64,000 nucleotides of DNA. It comes from Saposhnikovia divaricata (taxonomy: Eukaryota; Streptophyta; Magnoliopsida; Apiales; Apiaceae). A model generated the notes under the pieces. It worked only from the letters and a program-made list of their open reading frames with translations. It had not been told where the DNA came from and searched no databases. A program made the translations under genes and the position numbers. Each line of letters opens with the position of its first letter. The first letter of the stretch is position 1. Shown here one piece after another: positions 23,447-37,400 of the stretch. Location of the stretch: the NCBI GenBank assembly GCA_036435485.1, contig CM071600.1, positions 63,051,546-63,115,545 of the forward strand. Direction: 5' to 3'.

Positions 23447-23978
23447 ATCCGTTAAGCTGGAACTGCCGAGGGTTGGGGAACTCTCGGGCAGTTCGGATTT
23501 TGGGAGACTTAATCAAGTCTCGTAAACCTAATTTTTTATTTTTATCTGAAACATTGGTGAAAAGTGATAGAATAAAGAAGCTCAGTTTGAAGTTTTGGTT
23601 TGATAATTTCTACTCGATGGACTGTATTGGTCGAAGTGGGGGTTTAGCAATTTTTTGGAGGAAAAATGTTAGCTGTAGTATTACTGATTCGTCCACAAAT
23701 CATATTGATGTGGTTTTTTTGGAGAACAACAATCCTTCATGGCGTATGACATGCTTTTCTGGTTTCCCTGAGAGTACGAGAAGGAAGGAGTCGTGGAATT
23801 TTTTAAGGCAGTTGGCGGGTAAATCTAATCTTCCATGGTGTATAATAGGTGATTTTAATGACATGCTGTGTGCTGAGGACAAGAAAGGTTTGCATAAGCA
23901 CCCTACGTCCTGGCTAAATGGGTTTCGTAATACTATTGATGAGTGTGAGTTATTGGAGCTTGATCTTACAGGGGGAAA

Positions 23979-26223
23979 TGTTGTGCTAAAAATAAAGATT
24001 TAAATTTGAATCGCAAGCGCACAATTAGTTTCGTTGTAAAATTTATGATTCGTTCCTTAGGGACTAATTTATTTCGCAATCCTTAATTCTTAACTTAATC
24101 GAATTAGAACAAGTGATTTTTGGATTTTGATTTTACCCTAAAATATAATTCTAAATTAATTTTAAAAGAAAATCTAATTTATTCTAACTTTAAAACTAAC
24201 TTACTAAAAATGAGAAAAACAAAACTAAATTATTTTAAATTCTAATTAAAACTTGATTTTATTTTAAAACCAACATCCAAAATCAAAATTAGTAAAACCA
24301 TCAATTATATTCTAAAAAAAAAAGCTCGATTAAAATAAAACCAAAAACAAATCTATTAGCACACAAATCACACAAATCTACTCAGAAACAAAAAAAACAC
24401 AAACATAATTAATACAGCTTTTAAAAACTCGACACAAAAACCACATTTGATTTTGTTAGCACAGAAATCACACAGATTGCGGCTATTGAAACCAAAAAAA
24501 ACTCGGCTGAAACTACTCAGGGACTCGACTCGCAAAACAGGAACAGTAATTTACACCAACAAATCTGTGACTAAGACTCAACATAACTCGAAACTCAACA
24601 AAAATCATTTTGGGGAAACTGGACTCTGTACTCGCAAATCAGGACACGCAGCAAAACGAAACCAGTGAACTCAGAAAAAATCTGCATACAAAATCTCAGT
24701 AAAGAACTTGGTTACTCAACTATTAAGCAGAAAAATAAAACTCGCAGCTAGACATCGACACAAACAAATCGCAAAAACTCTAACAGCAACTCGATAAAAC
24801 TTTAACAGCAACTACAGTTATAATTGAGATGAACACAACTCCACAGCTAACTCAGTAAACAAACAAAGCAGCGATTAAAACATGACCCAACTCGACTAAC
24901 TCAGACAAATCGCAGCAAACAAATCTAAAACAACTCAGGAACTATCTGTAAACTCAGCGGCAAATCGAGAAGCAACGACTGGGAAATTCGCAAATAACTC
25001 AAACAAGAAGAAGATCAGTGAAACCAACACACAAAACTCAGAATCGACAAACTGCAACTCCGCCTCAGTACAGAACAAGCAAAAACAGACTTGACTAAGC
25101 AAGACATCAACTCGGAAAAACCCAATTACAAATCGACAGACCACAGACTGCAAGACACAAAACTTAGCACAATCAAGAAATCGAAATCAGTAAATTAGTT
25201 CGAAAATAAAAAAAATTGTGTGTGTTGTGTTTGCGGCGATGAGGAATCGAAAGGTGGAGCTGTGATTTGTTTGTAAAAAAAGGAGACAAATGGTAATAAG
25301 AACAAGGGGGAAGGAGAAAGGGAGGCTTGGTTTATTGTGTTTTTTTTTTTTTGACTTAGCCAGAACAGTACAAATGGAAAACAGGGGAAATGGAAATAAG
25401 GCTCGACTTAAAAATTAAAGACTGAAAAAATTCAATGCTGAAAAATTAAAAGAAAACTGATTTTTTTTTTAAAATACGAAAATACAGAAAATTATCTACG
25501 AAATTAAAGTTTACACTAAAACAAGAATTTGGAAATTAAATGGCCCGCAATAAAATTGAGATTTTTAAAGGGGCAAAATTACGAATTAAAACTAAGAACA
25601 AGAAAATAAAGTTTCGTTATTTTCAACCCCAAGTGGTTAGCAACGGGATTTACGAAAATAACGAAACAAGGCAACAATAACGAAAGAGCAAGACAAGAAG
25701 TAAAGAAAATAAAAATTGCATTAATTATAATAGAGTGTTTACAAGATTTGAAACTAAGAAAAGAAATACAAGAAAATAAAACTACCCTAAAATCTAAGTT
25801 ACTAAATACAAGGGGGGTGAGGGGGTATTTATAGGATAGAAATTAGGGTTAAGGGGGGTGTTGGGTAAATCCCCACCATACATTTGGGTTGTGTGGTGGT
25901 GAAATCCTAGCCATCTATTTGATTCCTTCCCCCTTAAGCTTTGAAGAGTTGATCTTGGCCATACACTTTGCTAATGTGTTGGGATGATCTCCACCTTCCA
26001 CTTGTCTTGAAATATTCCTTTTGCTCCAAGCTCCTAATTCTTTTCCTTCTTTCATTTTTGGTCCTTTTTCTTCCTCCTTTTTCCCTTCCTTGCACTTTAT
26101 TTATTTATTTTGTCATTTCTTTATTTATTTACGATTTACCTGAAATGTAACAAAATAAATTATTAAAACATGAGTTCAAGCAATAAATAGGTAGATAAAA
26201 TATGCAAAAATATGCATTTATCA
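23979..26223 (-). repeat. 3' LTR (left copy)
   Basis: 2245 bp, nearly identical to 32258-34445. It retains about 57 bp near 25531-25587 that the other LTR lacks. Short open frames inside it are LTR noise. Confidence 0.95.
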
Positions 26224-26243
26224 AATGCCCCCATACCTATCTT
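26224..26243 (-). promoter_or_regulatory. polypurine tract
   Basis: On the minus strand a purine-rich stretch (AGGTATGGGGGCAT) directly precedes the 3' LTR, the primer position for plus-strand DNA synthesis. Confidence 0.7.
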
Positions 26244-27035
26244 TTGCTCGTCCTCGAGGAAAATAAAAACAAAATGAAAATCTAGATGCAAAGTCCTATA
26301 CTCCTTTTCGTAGGTGTGACGGTTGCATTTGGCATATGCAACAAGCCCTTTAAACCCCTAGGCAGCCCTAGTGGACGAGTCAGGTCTCGTGAGGGCCTAT
26401 AGTGAATGTACCCACAAAATCCATCTAGCTTATATAAAAGATCACATGGCAATGCACACCACACATACATGTCCTCTCATGATACATCAACTTAAGAATC
26501 AAAATGAAGTTGCAAAGTCTTGGTGTGGAAAGTGCAAGGATTCACATAGTCTAATTAAAGAACCATGCAAGAGTGATTATAAGTTCATGTCAAGTGCAAA
26601 AATTATTGGTAACCATGCTAAGTCTACAAGGGCACACATCAGAGTCAAAACTTGAGATCTCTTATGCAAAAAACAAATAAGCAATACCTCACCTTTCACT
26701 CACAAAAGAATATTCACTCAAGAACAAGGGTAAGTGTATCACTCAATTCCAACAAAATCAAATGCATGCTTGACACTTGGTATCATCCCAACTTAAATCA
26801 CAACATACATTAATAATGACAATCAAAAGGTCTTTATTAGGGTTGTAATAGGGCTAGGGACAAGGTATGTCAAGAAAGGCCAAAATAAGGTGAAGTGTCA
26901 AAAGCTAGTAGTAACCATGAATATCATGCACAACACCAAACTTCCTCCCCAAACAATTTATTTTTATTTTCAACAAAAAGCCTTGACTAGTCGAAGGAAG
27001 GAGGATTACAAAAAACATAAGTATGCTCTCATATC

Positions 27036-27092
27036 ATTTTTTTTCTTTTTCTTTTTCTTTTCTTTTTTTTCTTTCTTTTTTTTTCTTTTATA
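27036..27092. repeat. T/C-rich low-complexity tract
   Basis: A run of ttttctttt-type units inside the untranslated 3' part of the retrotransposon. A short lysine-poor open frame through it is not a gene. Confidence 0.85.
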
Positions 27093-28105
27093 TATATAAA
27101 GGAAAATGATAAATGTAACAATAATCCTCCTTTAGATTTAATTTTGAAAATCGACTATCAAGGTAACAACAAATATTACCACAAAAGTTATGAACAAAAG
27201 TAAACCCTATTTCACACACCTTATTGCTCCCTTAAGTTCCTACTAGCCTTTGACAAAATGGGATCAAGAATTCGTAAGGCTAAACAAGAAAAAGGTCTTA
27301 GGCGAGTAATGAGGTGTGTCACCGAAAGAAAATGATTAGGCTCAAAGGGTTAACTAATTGATCATATAAGCATGGTATGGATAATGTGGGAAATATAGGT
27401 TATTCCTAAGTGCCTTTATCATTTTATCATCAATTAATGTCATGTATTTCAAGAAGGAACTCAAACAAGTGCTAGCGATGCAAATGACAAGTGGACACTC
27501 AAGCAACCGAATATAAATGCAAAAGATGTGCATATAGGCTCAAAACTCACTTGGTGTGGTAAAACATAATCAATCTCAAGTAAAGGTATCCTCAATGCAC
27601 CTACTTGTACTCAAAGCATGAAGACCAAATCATCTTACACCTAATCATGACCTTCTAATTTCATGCACAATTCAATTAAGTCTACTAGCTTCACCTTGCT
27701 AGTGTAAGTGTGTGAACAAGAACTTTAGCAAATCACTTCTCAAACAAAAGCTAATGGATCATAAGATTATCATAGCATGCAAAGGTGCATCAAGCAACTA
27801 GCAATCAATTAACTAGAATACGAAAAGAACTTTTTTTGATTTTTTTTTTCATTTTTTAATTTTTTTGGATTTTCAATTTTTATATTTATACTAAAAACCC
27901 CCCATACCTAAATCATGCATTGTCCTCAATGTATGTGAATGCAAGAGAAAATAGAAATGATAAAGGAGAAAGTTGAGGAAATACCTGATAAGGGATGACG
28001 GAGACTGAAAACTTCTAAAAATTACAAGAGAAAACAACTCACACACGCACACACTCCTCCCCCATACCTATCTTACACGAGGGGAGGCAAAAGAATAAAA
28101 CCGAT

Positions 28106-31100
28106 TCAGCCGATGCCGGTAGGAAAATTCGGGTGCAACTTTGAGAAAATAACAAGAAATTTGTGAAAATTTTTATTAGCACAGATTTTCTCAATTAACA
28201 TTAAATCATTCAACCCTAAAGAGCAATTGTCACTAATGTTCTCCCTAAACCAACTTAAGGCTTCTTTATTTTGTTTAAGCAAATCAGAGATAATGAAAGT
28301 CTGGTTAGGGTTAGAATCACTAGGAATAACATGAGACAAGGGTTCCTCTTTCCCTAACGGCTGTTGATCAAATTCGGGATGATAAGGAGTTAAGGCAACT
28401 GCGGGTGGTGTACCCACGAGACTCTTAAGAACGGAAGTGTGAAGAACGGGCTTACTACGAACAACCTCGGGTGGGGTCTCATACTTGGAACGATTTTATA
28501 ACAAATCCCCTAAGAACTCACCGAATGTAGGTGGTTCACCAACGGGAGTTTTGACAATGGGTTCAACAATAGCATCCTCGGGTTTGGTCTCCCACGGGGA
28601 ACAAATGTCGTCCAACTCCTTCAACATCTCCTCCGAGGTCATATCTCTTAGCGAATCAACATACTCTTGGTTAGACTCATGGTTGACTTTGAAATCCTCT
28701 TTGAGAAGAGACTCAATCTCACTATCCTCAAGGTTTGACCAATTAACAATGTCATCAACAAGATTAACCGCTATTGTTTGCTCGTAAAGCTCATTGGGTT
28801 CTTTTCCGACATTAAATATGTTAAGGTTAATTGTCATATTACCAAAGGTGAGTTTCATCGAACCATCCCTACAATTAATCAAGGCATTGGATGTAGCAAG
28901 AAAAGGTCGTCCAAGAATGATCGGGATTTGGTTCTTAGGATTCGTGACGGGTTGAGTCTCGAGGACAACAAAGTCAACCGGAAAGATGAATTCACCAACC
29001 TTAATTAGCACATCCTCAATTATTCCCTTAGGCATTTTGACAGAACGATCGGCTAATTGAAGGGTCATATTCGTTTGCTTCAGCTCACCTAACCCTAGGG
29101 CTTGGTAGACAGAAAATGGAAGGAGATTGACGCTAGCACCTAAGTCGAGTAAAGCTTTATCCACGAAAGTATTGCCTATGACACATGAAATAGTAGGACA
29201 ACCGGGGTCCTTATATTTCACAGGAATTTGATTTGAAAGAATTGAACTGACATGAGATGTCAAAAAGGCTTTCTTAGGAACGTGGGTGGATCGCTTGTGA
29301 GTACATAAATCTTTTAGACACTTGGCATACGAAGGAATTTGTTGAATGGCATCTAAAAGAGGAATGTTAATCTCGACTTGTTTGAAAACTTCCATAATCT
29401 TCTCTACTTGAGGTGATTGTTTGCGAGGGATGAGTCGTTGAGGATAAGGAGCTTTGGGCTTAAAGACTCGTTCGTTAGACACATCGGGAAGAGAAGTGGA
29501 AAGTGGAACGATATTCGAAGATTTGTTAGGTGGTGAGGATGATTTAAGAGAAGAATTTGATGACTCGGGAGTGGATTTCGACGATGAAGGGTCACGAGTT
29601 AAAGGTGTGAGATTAGATGACTCGAGAGGTTCGGAAGTTGGAGTAAGGTTTGAATGATCAAGTGTAGGGTTCGGTTCAACATTTGACTCTTCTTCTTCTT
29701 CGTCTTCCTTGGAAGACTCGACACCTACTTGATTATTAACTTGGTTTCCCGACCTAAGAGAGATGATAGCATTAACATTTTCGTGAGGTCTTTGGTTGAG
29801 AGGGAATTTAGGGTTTACCTCTGGTTGACTCGGGAACTTATTCTTCTCTCGCTCACACATGGCGTTGGCTAATTGACTCACTTGGACCTCTAACTTAGAT
29901 AAGGCTTGAGTACTAGCATTTAAAATTTGCCTATCTTGAGTCATGGTTTGCATGAAGGTCTGTTGAGATTGAGCCAAATTAGTCGTTGATTTTAAAAGCG
30001 CATCAAGAGTCTTTTCCAAAGAAGTAATTCTCTTATCCGACTCACTAAAGCCGGGTGGGTGGGCGGGTGCTTGATTTGGATAAGAAAGTTGAGTCGGATA
30101 AGGACCGAGATTTTGAGTAGGGTTTGGAAAGGGACCTTGATTTGGAGTCGAGAAAGAATTTTGATTAGTCCTTTGAAAAGATGGAGCATTTTGAAAAGGA
30201 GGTTGAAGAGAAGGTGGATTTTGGTAATTTTGGCTTTGGTTCCACGAGAAATTCGGGTGATTCCTCCACCCGGGATTGTAAGTAGGAGCAAACGGATCGT
30301 TCCTAGTGGGTGGTTGAGACACCGCATTAACTTGATCAAAAGCGGGATAGTCCGAAAAACCTTGATTGAAATTAGGGCACATAGACACATTTGAGGGGGC
30401 CTTACTAGTTTCTAGGTCGTCGAGTCTCCTAGTTAGAGTGGCTAATTTGGCATCGGTTGCAATCGAACTCCCAATCGAATGCAAACCCTTAGATGAACTA
30501 GACGACTCATTAGACTTGTTAGGTTCCCTAGTAGACTCCCACAACATGGTCTTCTCGGCTAATTCTTCGAAAAATTTCCAACCCTCGTCCTCATCTTTCT
30601 CCATGAATTTACCTTGGCACATAGACTCTAACAACGCGGTTGTTGGACTATCTAAGGCCTCATAAACAATCTTGCAAAGCCTCCATTTTTCTATTCCGTG
30701 GTGGGGGCATTGTGATAAGAGATTTTTAAAACGATCAAAATATTTCCAAAAAGACTCATTTTCCTTTTGATGGAATTGATTTATTTCGTTCGTAATCCTT
30801 GTAGTCTTATGGTTTGGAAAATATTTTTTAAGAAAAATTATCACAAATCCCTCCCACGTTGAAATAGAATTAACGGGTAGACTATACAACCATTTTTTGG
30901 CATTTTCTTTCAAGGCGAAGTTGATAAGTCTAAGCCTAATGGAGTCCTCGGTTAATTGTTAGAGCTTTTGTAAGGCACAAACCTCCTCAAATTCATGGAG
31001 AAAGAGATACGGATCCTCACCCTCGCTCCCGTTAAATTTAGGTAACATACTGATGTGGTGAGCTTTAATTTCGAAATTATTACCATTAACGGGAGGAAGG

Positions 31101-31321
31101 GTGATACACGAAGGTTGGGCGGAACAAGTAGGATAGCAACGGTCCCTAAGAGACATGGCCATGTTTACTACGGGTTCGGAATAATCTAAAGACTCGGAAT
31201 TAGACGATGAAGAAGTCTCGAAAGATCTCACTAGTCTAGAAGAATTATCCCTAATCCACGTAGTTCGCATAAACCACAAAAGGAAACACGTAGCAAGTAA
31301 GTGCGAAAAATTAAAACACAA
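28106..31321 (-). pseudogene. gag-protease polyprotein with two in-frame stops
   Basis: One minus frame runs from 31321 to 28106, broken by TAA at 30961-30959 and TAA at 28498-28496; the middle open part alone is 805 residues. It contains a retrotransposon gag domain (KWLYSLPVNSISTWEGF, FWKYFDRFKNLLSQCPHHG), a long Pro/Asn/Gln/Ser-rich linker, and an aspartic protease (ALLDLGASVNLLPFSVYQ with DLGAS at the active site as in Athila/Tat elements, IILGRPFLATSNALINCRDG). Frame continuity across both stops shows they are point changes in one former gene. No zinc knuckle was noticed. Confidence 0.9.
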
Positions 31322-32233
31322 AAAAAAAGAAAGGGGTGTAAAATTAAAAGAAAAATTCTAAACCTAGGGTTCCCTAATAAAATAACTAGACCTTGCTCCT
31401 AACCGTAAGGGCTACCAAAAACTAGGTAAATCAATAATTATTCGAACCGGCTTGGCCAGGTAGGTGCAAGCATTGCCAAGAGGCTAAACACCAACCTAGA
31501 CACCAAACCTTAATTGGCCAGGTCAGCTTTCGCTTTCCTAGACACCAAAAAGTAAGAATAATTAAAGATTACTTCGTTTCTTAAGCACCTTCCTAATTGA
31601 GCGCGAATTCCTAGGGGCCAAGTCTAATTAATTTTATTAAAAGGCTAGGGAATGCAAAATGAGGAATTAAATGGTTTTTGGGCTAAGGAAAGAGTGATGA
31701 AATCCCTTCCCTTATCTTGTAGAGGTTTTGCCCTTAATGTTTATTTACAAAATGATGCACCAAACAATGATATATACAAATATTATAAACAAATATGGAT
31801 GCTTACACTACGTGATTTAATCTAAAGAAAGAAAGAAATTTAACGTACCTTAGGGTCCTCCAGCGATCACCACAATTATAGGTACGAAAAATTTAAAACA
31901 AGAAAATAAAAATCTAGATGATGTGCCCTAAGTGATTAAATGCATGATGCAACAATTATGTATTTACAACTAATTTTTTTGGATTTTTAATTTTTAATTT
32001 TTTGTGATTTTTGAATTTTTTTTTTAATTTTTTTTGTGTTTTTCTAAAAATAAAAAGGTCGAAAAGAGTGAGATACGGTTACCGAAGCAAGCTTTCCATA
32101 AATTTCAATTTTTCCACGCTTCGTTGAGAAGAGTTCCGAAATCTCAAGCTTTCCTAAAAAGAACGAAAGAAAAATAAGACAAGAAATAAAACTAACTCGA
32201 AAAATTAAAAATTAAGGCGCGAAAAATAATTAG
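31322..32233 (-). other. 5' untranslated region of the LTR element
   Basis: Non-coding sequence between the gag start and the primer-binding site, with T-rich runs at about 31975-32042. No further coding sequence. Confidence 0.6.
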
Positions 32234-32251
32234 TCCCCGGCAGCGGCGCCA
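32234..32251 (-). promoter_or_regulatory. primer-binding site
   Basis: Minus strand reads TGGCGCCGCTGCCGGGGA, six bases inside the 5' LTR. This is the primer-binding sequence typical of Athila/Tat-type gypsy elements, reported as complementary to a tRNA-Asp 3' end. Confidence 0.85.
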
Positions 32252-32257
32252 AAAACT

Positions 32258-34445
32258 TGTTGTGCTAAAAATAAAGATTTAAATTTGAATCGCAAGCGCA
32301 CAATTCGTTTCGTTGTAAAATTTATGATTTGTTCCTCAGGGACTAATTTATTTCGCAATCCTTAATTCTTAACTTAATCGAATTAGAACAAGTGATTTTT
32401 GGATTTTGATTTTACCCTAAAATATAATTCTAAATTAATTTTAAAAGAAAATCTAATTTATTCTAACTTTAAAACTAACTTAGTAAAAATGAGAAAAACA
32501 AAACTAAATTATTCTAAATTCTAATTAAAACTTGATTTTATTTTAAAACCAACATCCAAAATCAAAATTAGTAAAACCATCAATTATATTCTAAAAAAAA
32601 AACTCGATTAAAATAAAACCAAAAACAAATCTATTAGCACACAAATCACACAAATCTACTCAGAAACAAAAAAAACACAAACATAATTAATACAGCTTTT
32701 AAAAACTCGACACAAAAACCACATTTGATTTTGTTAGCACAGAAATCACACAGATTGCGGCTATTGAAACCAAAAAAAACTCGGCTGAAACTACTCAGGG
32801 ACTCGACTCGCAAAACAGGAACAGTAATTTACACCAACAAATCTGTGACTAAGACTCAACATAACTCGAAACTCAACAAAAATTATTTTGGGGAAACTGG
32901 ACTCTGTACTCGCAAATCAGGACACGCAGCAAAACGAAACCAGTGAACTCAGAAAAAATCTGCATACAAAATCTCAGTAAAGAACTTGGTTACTCAACTA
33001 TTAAGCAGAAAAATAAAACTCGCAGCTAGACATCGACACAAACAAATCGCAAAAACTCTAACAGCAACTCGATAAAACTTTAACAGCAACTACAGTTATA
33101 ATTGAGATGAACACAACTCCACAGCTAACTCAGTAAACAAACAAAGCAGCGATTAAAACATGACCCAACTCGACTAACTCAGACAAATCGCAGCAAACAA
33201 ATCTAAAACAACTCAGGAACTATCTGTAAACTCAGCGGCAAATCGAGAAGCAACGACTGGGAAATTCGTAAATAACTCAAACAAGAAGAAGATCAGTGAA
33301 ACCAACACACAAAACTCAGAATCGACAAACTGCAACTCCGCCTCAGTACAGAACAAGCAAAAACAGACTTGACTAAGCAAGACATCAACTCGGAAAAACC
33401 CAATTACAAATCGACAGACCACAGACTGCAAGACACAAAACTTAGCACAATCAAGAAATCGAAATCAGTAAATTAGTTCGAAAATAAAAAAATTGTGTGT
33501 GTTGTGTTTGCGGCGATGAGGAATCGAAAGGAGGAGCTGTGATTTGTTTGTAAAAAAAGGAGACAAATGGTAATAAGAACAAGGGGGAAGGAGAAAGGGA
33601 GGCTTGGTTTATTGTGTTTTTTTTTTTTTGACTTAGCCAGAACAGTACAAATGGAAAACAGGGGAAATGGAAATAAGGCTCGACTTAAAAATTAAAGACT
33701 GAAAAAATTCGATGCTGAAAAATTAAAAGAAAACTGATATTTATTTTTTTTTAAATACGAAAATACAGAAAATTATCTACGAAATTAAAGTTTACACTAA
33801 AACAAGAATTAAAACTAAGAACAAGAAAATAAAGTTTCGTTATTTTCAACCCCAAGTGGTTAGCAACGGGATTTACGAAAATAACGAAACAAGGCAACAA
33901 TAACGAAAGAGCAAGACAAGAAGTAAAGAAAATAAAAATTGCATTAATTATAATAGAGTGTTTACAAGATTTGAAACTAAGAAAGAAATACAAGAAAATA
34001 AAACTACCCTAAAATCTAAGTTACTAAATACAAGGGGGGTGAGGGGGTATTTATAGGATAGAAATTAGGGTTAAGGGGGGTGTTGGGTAAATCCCCACCA
34101 TACATTTGGGTTGTGTGGTGGTGAAATCCTAGCCATCTATTTGATTCCTTCCCCCTTAAGCTTTGAAGAGTTGATCTTGGCCATACACTTTGCTAATGTG
34201 TTGGGATGATCTCCACCTTCCACTTGTCTTGAAATATTCCTTTTGCTCCAAGCTCCTAATTCTTTTCCTTCTTTCATTTTTGGTCCTTTTTCTTCCTCCT
34301 TTTTCCCTTCCTTGCACTTTATTTATTTATTTTGTCATTTCTTTATTTATTTACGATTTACCTGAAGTGTAACAAAATAAATTATTAAAACATGAGTTCA
34401 AGCAATAAATAGGTAGATAAAATATGCAAAAATATGCACTTATCA
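32258..34445 (-). repeat. 5' LTR (right copy)
   Basis: 2188 bp. A TATA box (TATAAATACCCCC on the minus strand, at about 34055-34043) is placed for transcription leftward. It lacks about 57 bp present in the other LTR. Confidence 0.95.
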
Positions 34446-37400
34446 GGAAAGTACACATGGGAGAAGGGTAAAGGAACGAATCATTGGGTAAGAGAAAGGC
34501 TTGACCGTGCGTTTGCTACTTATGCTTGGTGGCAAATGTTTCCTCTGTGCAAGCTGAGTGTTCAACATACCATTAGTTCTGATCATGAACCGATACAACT
34601 GGATACGTGTAGTCTAGCTCATGCTATAAAGCAGTTCCGCTTTCGTTTTGAGAATACGTGGTTGAAAGAGGCATCGTTTCATCAAGAAGTTACAAGGTTC
34701 TGGTCTGCATTGCCTCCTATTCATTTCCTTCCGAAATTAATTGAGGTGTCTGTGTTTATGCAGAAGTGGGGCAGGAGTTTCTTTAATAAGTTCCGTGAGA
34801 AAGTTAGGAAGCAGAAGGAGGCAATTGATTTGTTTGTGAATCGTGAGGATGAAGATGGCATAAGGAAGTATTTTGAAGAAAAACAGAAACTTAATGAGCT
34901 TTTAATCCATGAGGAAGTGTATTGGCAGCAGCGAGCTAAAGCTTTTTGGCTTGCAGAGGATGATTCTAATTCTAAGTTCTTCCATGCCTATGCAACAAAA
35001 CGGAAAAAAAAATCAATCAAGTTAGTAGGCTGAGAAAGGAGGATGGGGAGATAGTAGAAGATCATGAGGGTATGTGTCAAGTTGTTGGAGATTATTTTGG
35101 AAAGGTTTTTGGGTCTGGAGAAAGGAATGTGGAGGACACGAGTCAGGGTGGGGTATCTGTAATCACGGAAGCTCAAAATAATGATCTTGTGACTGAGTTT
35201 ACGTTTGAAGAATTCACTACTGCGATCAACCAGATGCATCCGGACAAAGCCTCAGGTCCAGATGGCTTGAACCCGGCCTTTTTCCAACATTTTTGGAAGC
35301 TGTTTGGACAGGAAGTTTTTCAATGTTGTATAAGTTGGTTGAGGGACTTATCATTTCCAGGGGAATTGAATGACACGAATATTGTTTTGATCCCTAAGAA
35401 GGAAGGTGCTGAGAGTATGAAAGACTTACGTCCCATTGCTCTATGCAATGTATTGTATAAAATTGTGGCAAAAGTGTTAGCTAATCGGGTTAGGAAGATC
35501 CTTCCAGAGGTCATTTCTGAAAACCAGTCCGCTTTTGTACCTGGCAGAAGCATAACGGATAATGTATTAGTGGCGTTTGAGACAATACATTATATGAGGA
35601 GAAAGAATAGTGGTTCAAAAGGTGGCGTGGCTTTAAAACTGGATGTCAGCAAAGCGTACGATAGAGTTGATTGGCTATTTTTGAAGGAACGTATGAGACA
35701 AATGGGTTTCACTCAGAGGTGGATAGATTGGATTATGCTCTGCGTTACAACAGTGTCATATTCAGTCTGTTTTAATGGGACTCAGGTGGGTCCTATTGTG
35801 CCTAGGCGAGGGCTTCGACAAGGTGATCCGTTATCACCATATTTATTTCTTTTTTGTGTCGAGGGATTGTCACATTTGATTAACGAAGCTGCTGCGAATG
35901 GGAAGATTCATGGGTGCCAAATTAGTGGTAATGCTCCTTCGGTTACACATTTATTATTTGCTGATGATAGTTTTGTGTTTTTTTAGAGCTAACAAGGATG
36001 AGATTATGGAGATAAAAGAAATTTTGAGGAAGTATGAGAGTCTTTCTGGTCAGTCTATAAATTTTCAGAAATCTGGCATCTTTTTTAGCTCTAATGTCAG
36101 ACGGGATAAGCAGCAAGAGTACATGAATTTACTGGGAGTACACAATGATCTCAGTACTGGGCAGTATTTGGGGTTACCCTCGCTTGTTGGAAGATCCAAA
36201 AAAATGGTCTTTAATTTTCTTAAAGACAGGTTGTGGAAACGTATTAAGGGGTGGAGTGAAAAAAGTTTATCTCGAGGGGGGAAGGCAGTGCTTCTTCGAA
36301 ACGTTGCTCAGGCGATACCATCGTATTGTATGTCCTGTTTTTTGATTCCCAAATCTCTCTGTCTAGAAATGGAACGTATGATGAATAGCTTTTGGTGGGG
36401 TTCGAGCAATAATAATAGGAGGAGTATAAAGTGGTTGTCTTGGGAGAACATGAGTATGTCTAAGAAAGAAGGTGGGATGGGCTTTCGTGATCTTTATGGG
36501 TTCAATTTAGCCTTGTTAGGGAAACATTGTTGGAATTTTATGCATAATCCAAACTCTTTGGTGGCACGGGTTTTTAAGGCAAGATATTTCCCTAATTGTA
36601 ATCTGTTTGAAGCCAGTAGGGGAGGAGGTGTGAGCTTCATTTGGTCTGGTCTCTGGCAAGCAAAGGAGGCTTTGAAGAGTGGTTACAGGTGGATTGTTGG
36701 GTCTGGAGATAAAATTAGAGTCTTTGATGATGCCTGGTTAAGGGGAAAACCTGATTTCAGAGTTAGCAATACAAATGCTGCTAGTACTAATGTTACTAAG
36801 GTATGCGAGTTATTTATTCCTGGGGAAAGAAAATGGGATATTCAAAAGGTTGAAAGCTTATTTCAAAGCTGTGATGCTAAGGCCATCTTAACAACGCCTA
36901 TCCCTGGTGCTCAGGTCTGTGATCGTGTAGCTTGGACTAAAGCAGTGGATGGGAAGTATAGTGTAAAATCGGGGTATAGATTCTGGCATTCACAGTATAG
37001 AAGGTGTCGTAGACTTAGTCAGGAGCATGGTTGGGGCAATCTTTGGAGTACTGAAGTCCCTCACAAAGTGAAGATCTTTCTTTGGCGATTATGCAGAAAT
37101 AATATACCTGTTAGAAATTTGTTGCGAGGAAGGGGAGTCCAGACAACCATCTTATGTCCAATGTGTATGGTTGATGTGGAGCACTTGGCGCATGTATTTC
37201 TAGATTATAGTTTTGCACAGCAGTGTTGGAGTAATTTGGGTCTATCATTTGATGTCTCAAGAGTTGAATGGTTTTCTGACTGGTTATTAGAACGCTTTCA
37301 AACAGAGTCGAAAGAATGTAAAGTGCAGATTGCAACGGTGCTTTGGGGTATTTGGTATGCTAGGAACCTTAAGGTGTGGGAGGAAAAACAGGTTACACCT

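Larger units (their letters stand above)
23979..34445 (-). mobile_element. non-autonomous gypsy-type LTR retrotransposon (gag-protease only)
   Basis: Two long LTRs (23979-26223 and 32258-34445) begin TGTTGTGC and end TTATCA on the plus strand, and flanking GGAAA at 23974-23978 and 34446-34450 is the 5-bp target duplication. The primer-binding site lies next to the right LTR and the polypurine tract next to the left one, so the element reads on the minus strand. The 6.0-kb interior codes only a damaged gag-protease frame. No reverse transcriptase, RNase H or integrase is seen, so it must depend on a related autonomous element. The two LTRs differ by roughly a dozen scattered bases by eye and one indel of about 57 bp, indicating recent insertion. 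Confidence 0.93.

Noticed and set aside
24447..26150. Short open frames in the left LTR, repeated at 32725-34372
   Set aside because: They occur in both LTRs, are non-conserved lysine/asparagine-rich noise, and lie in untranslated LTR sequence.
28485..30665. Plus-strand open frames opposite the gag-protease gene
   Set aside because: Antisense shadows of the minus-strand coding sequence.
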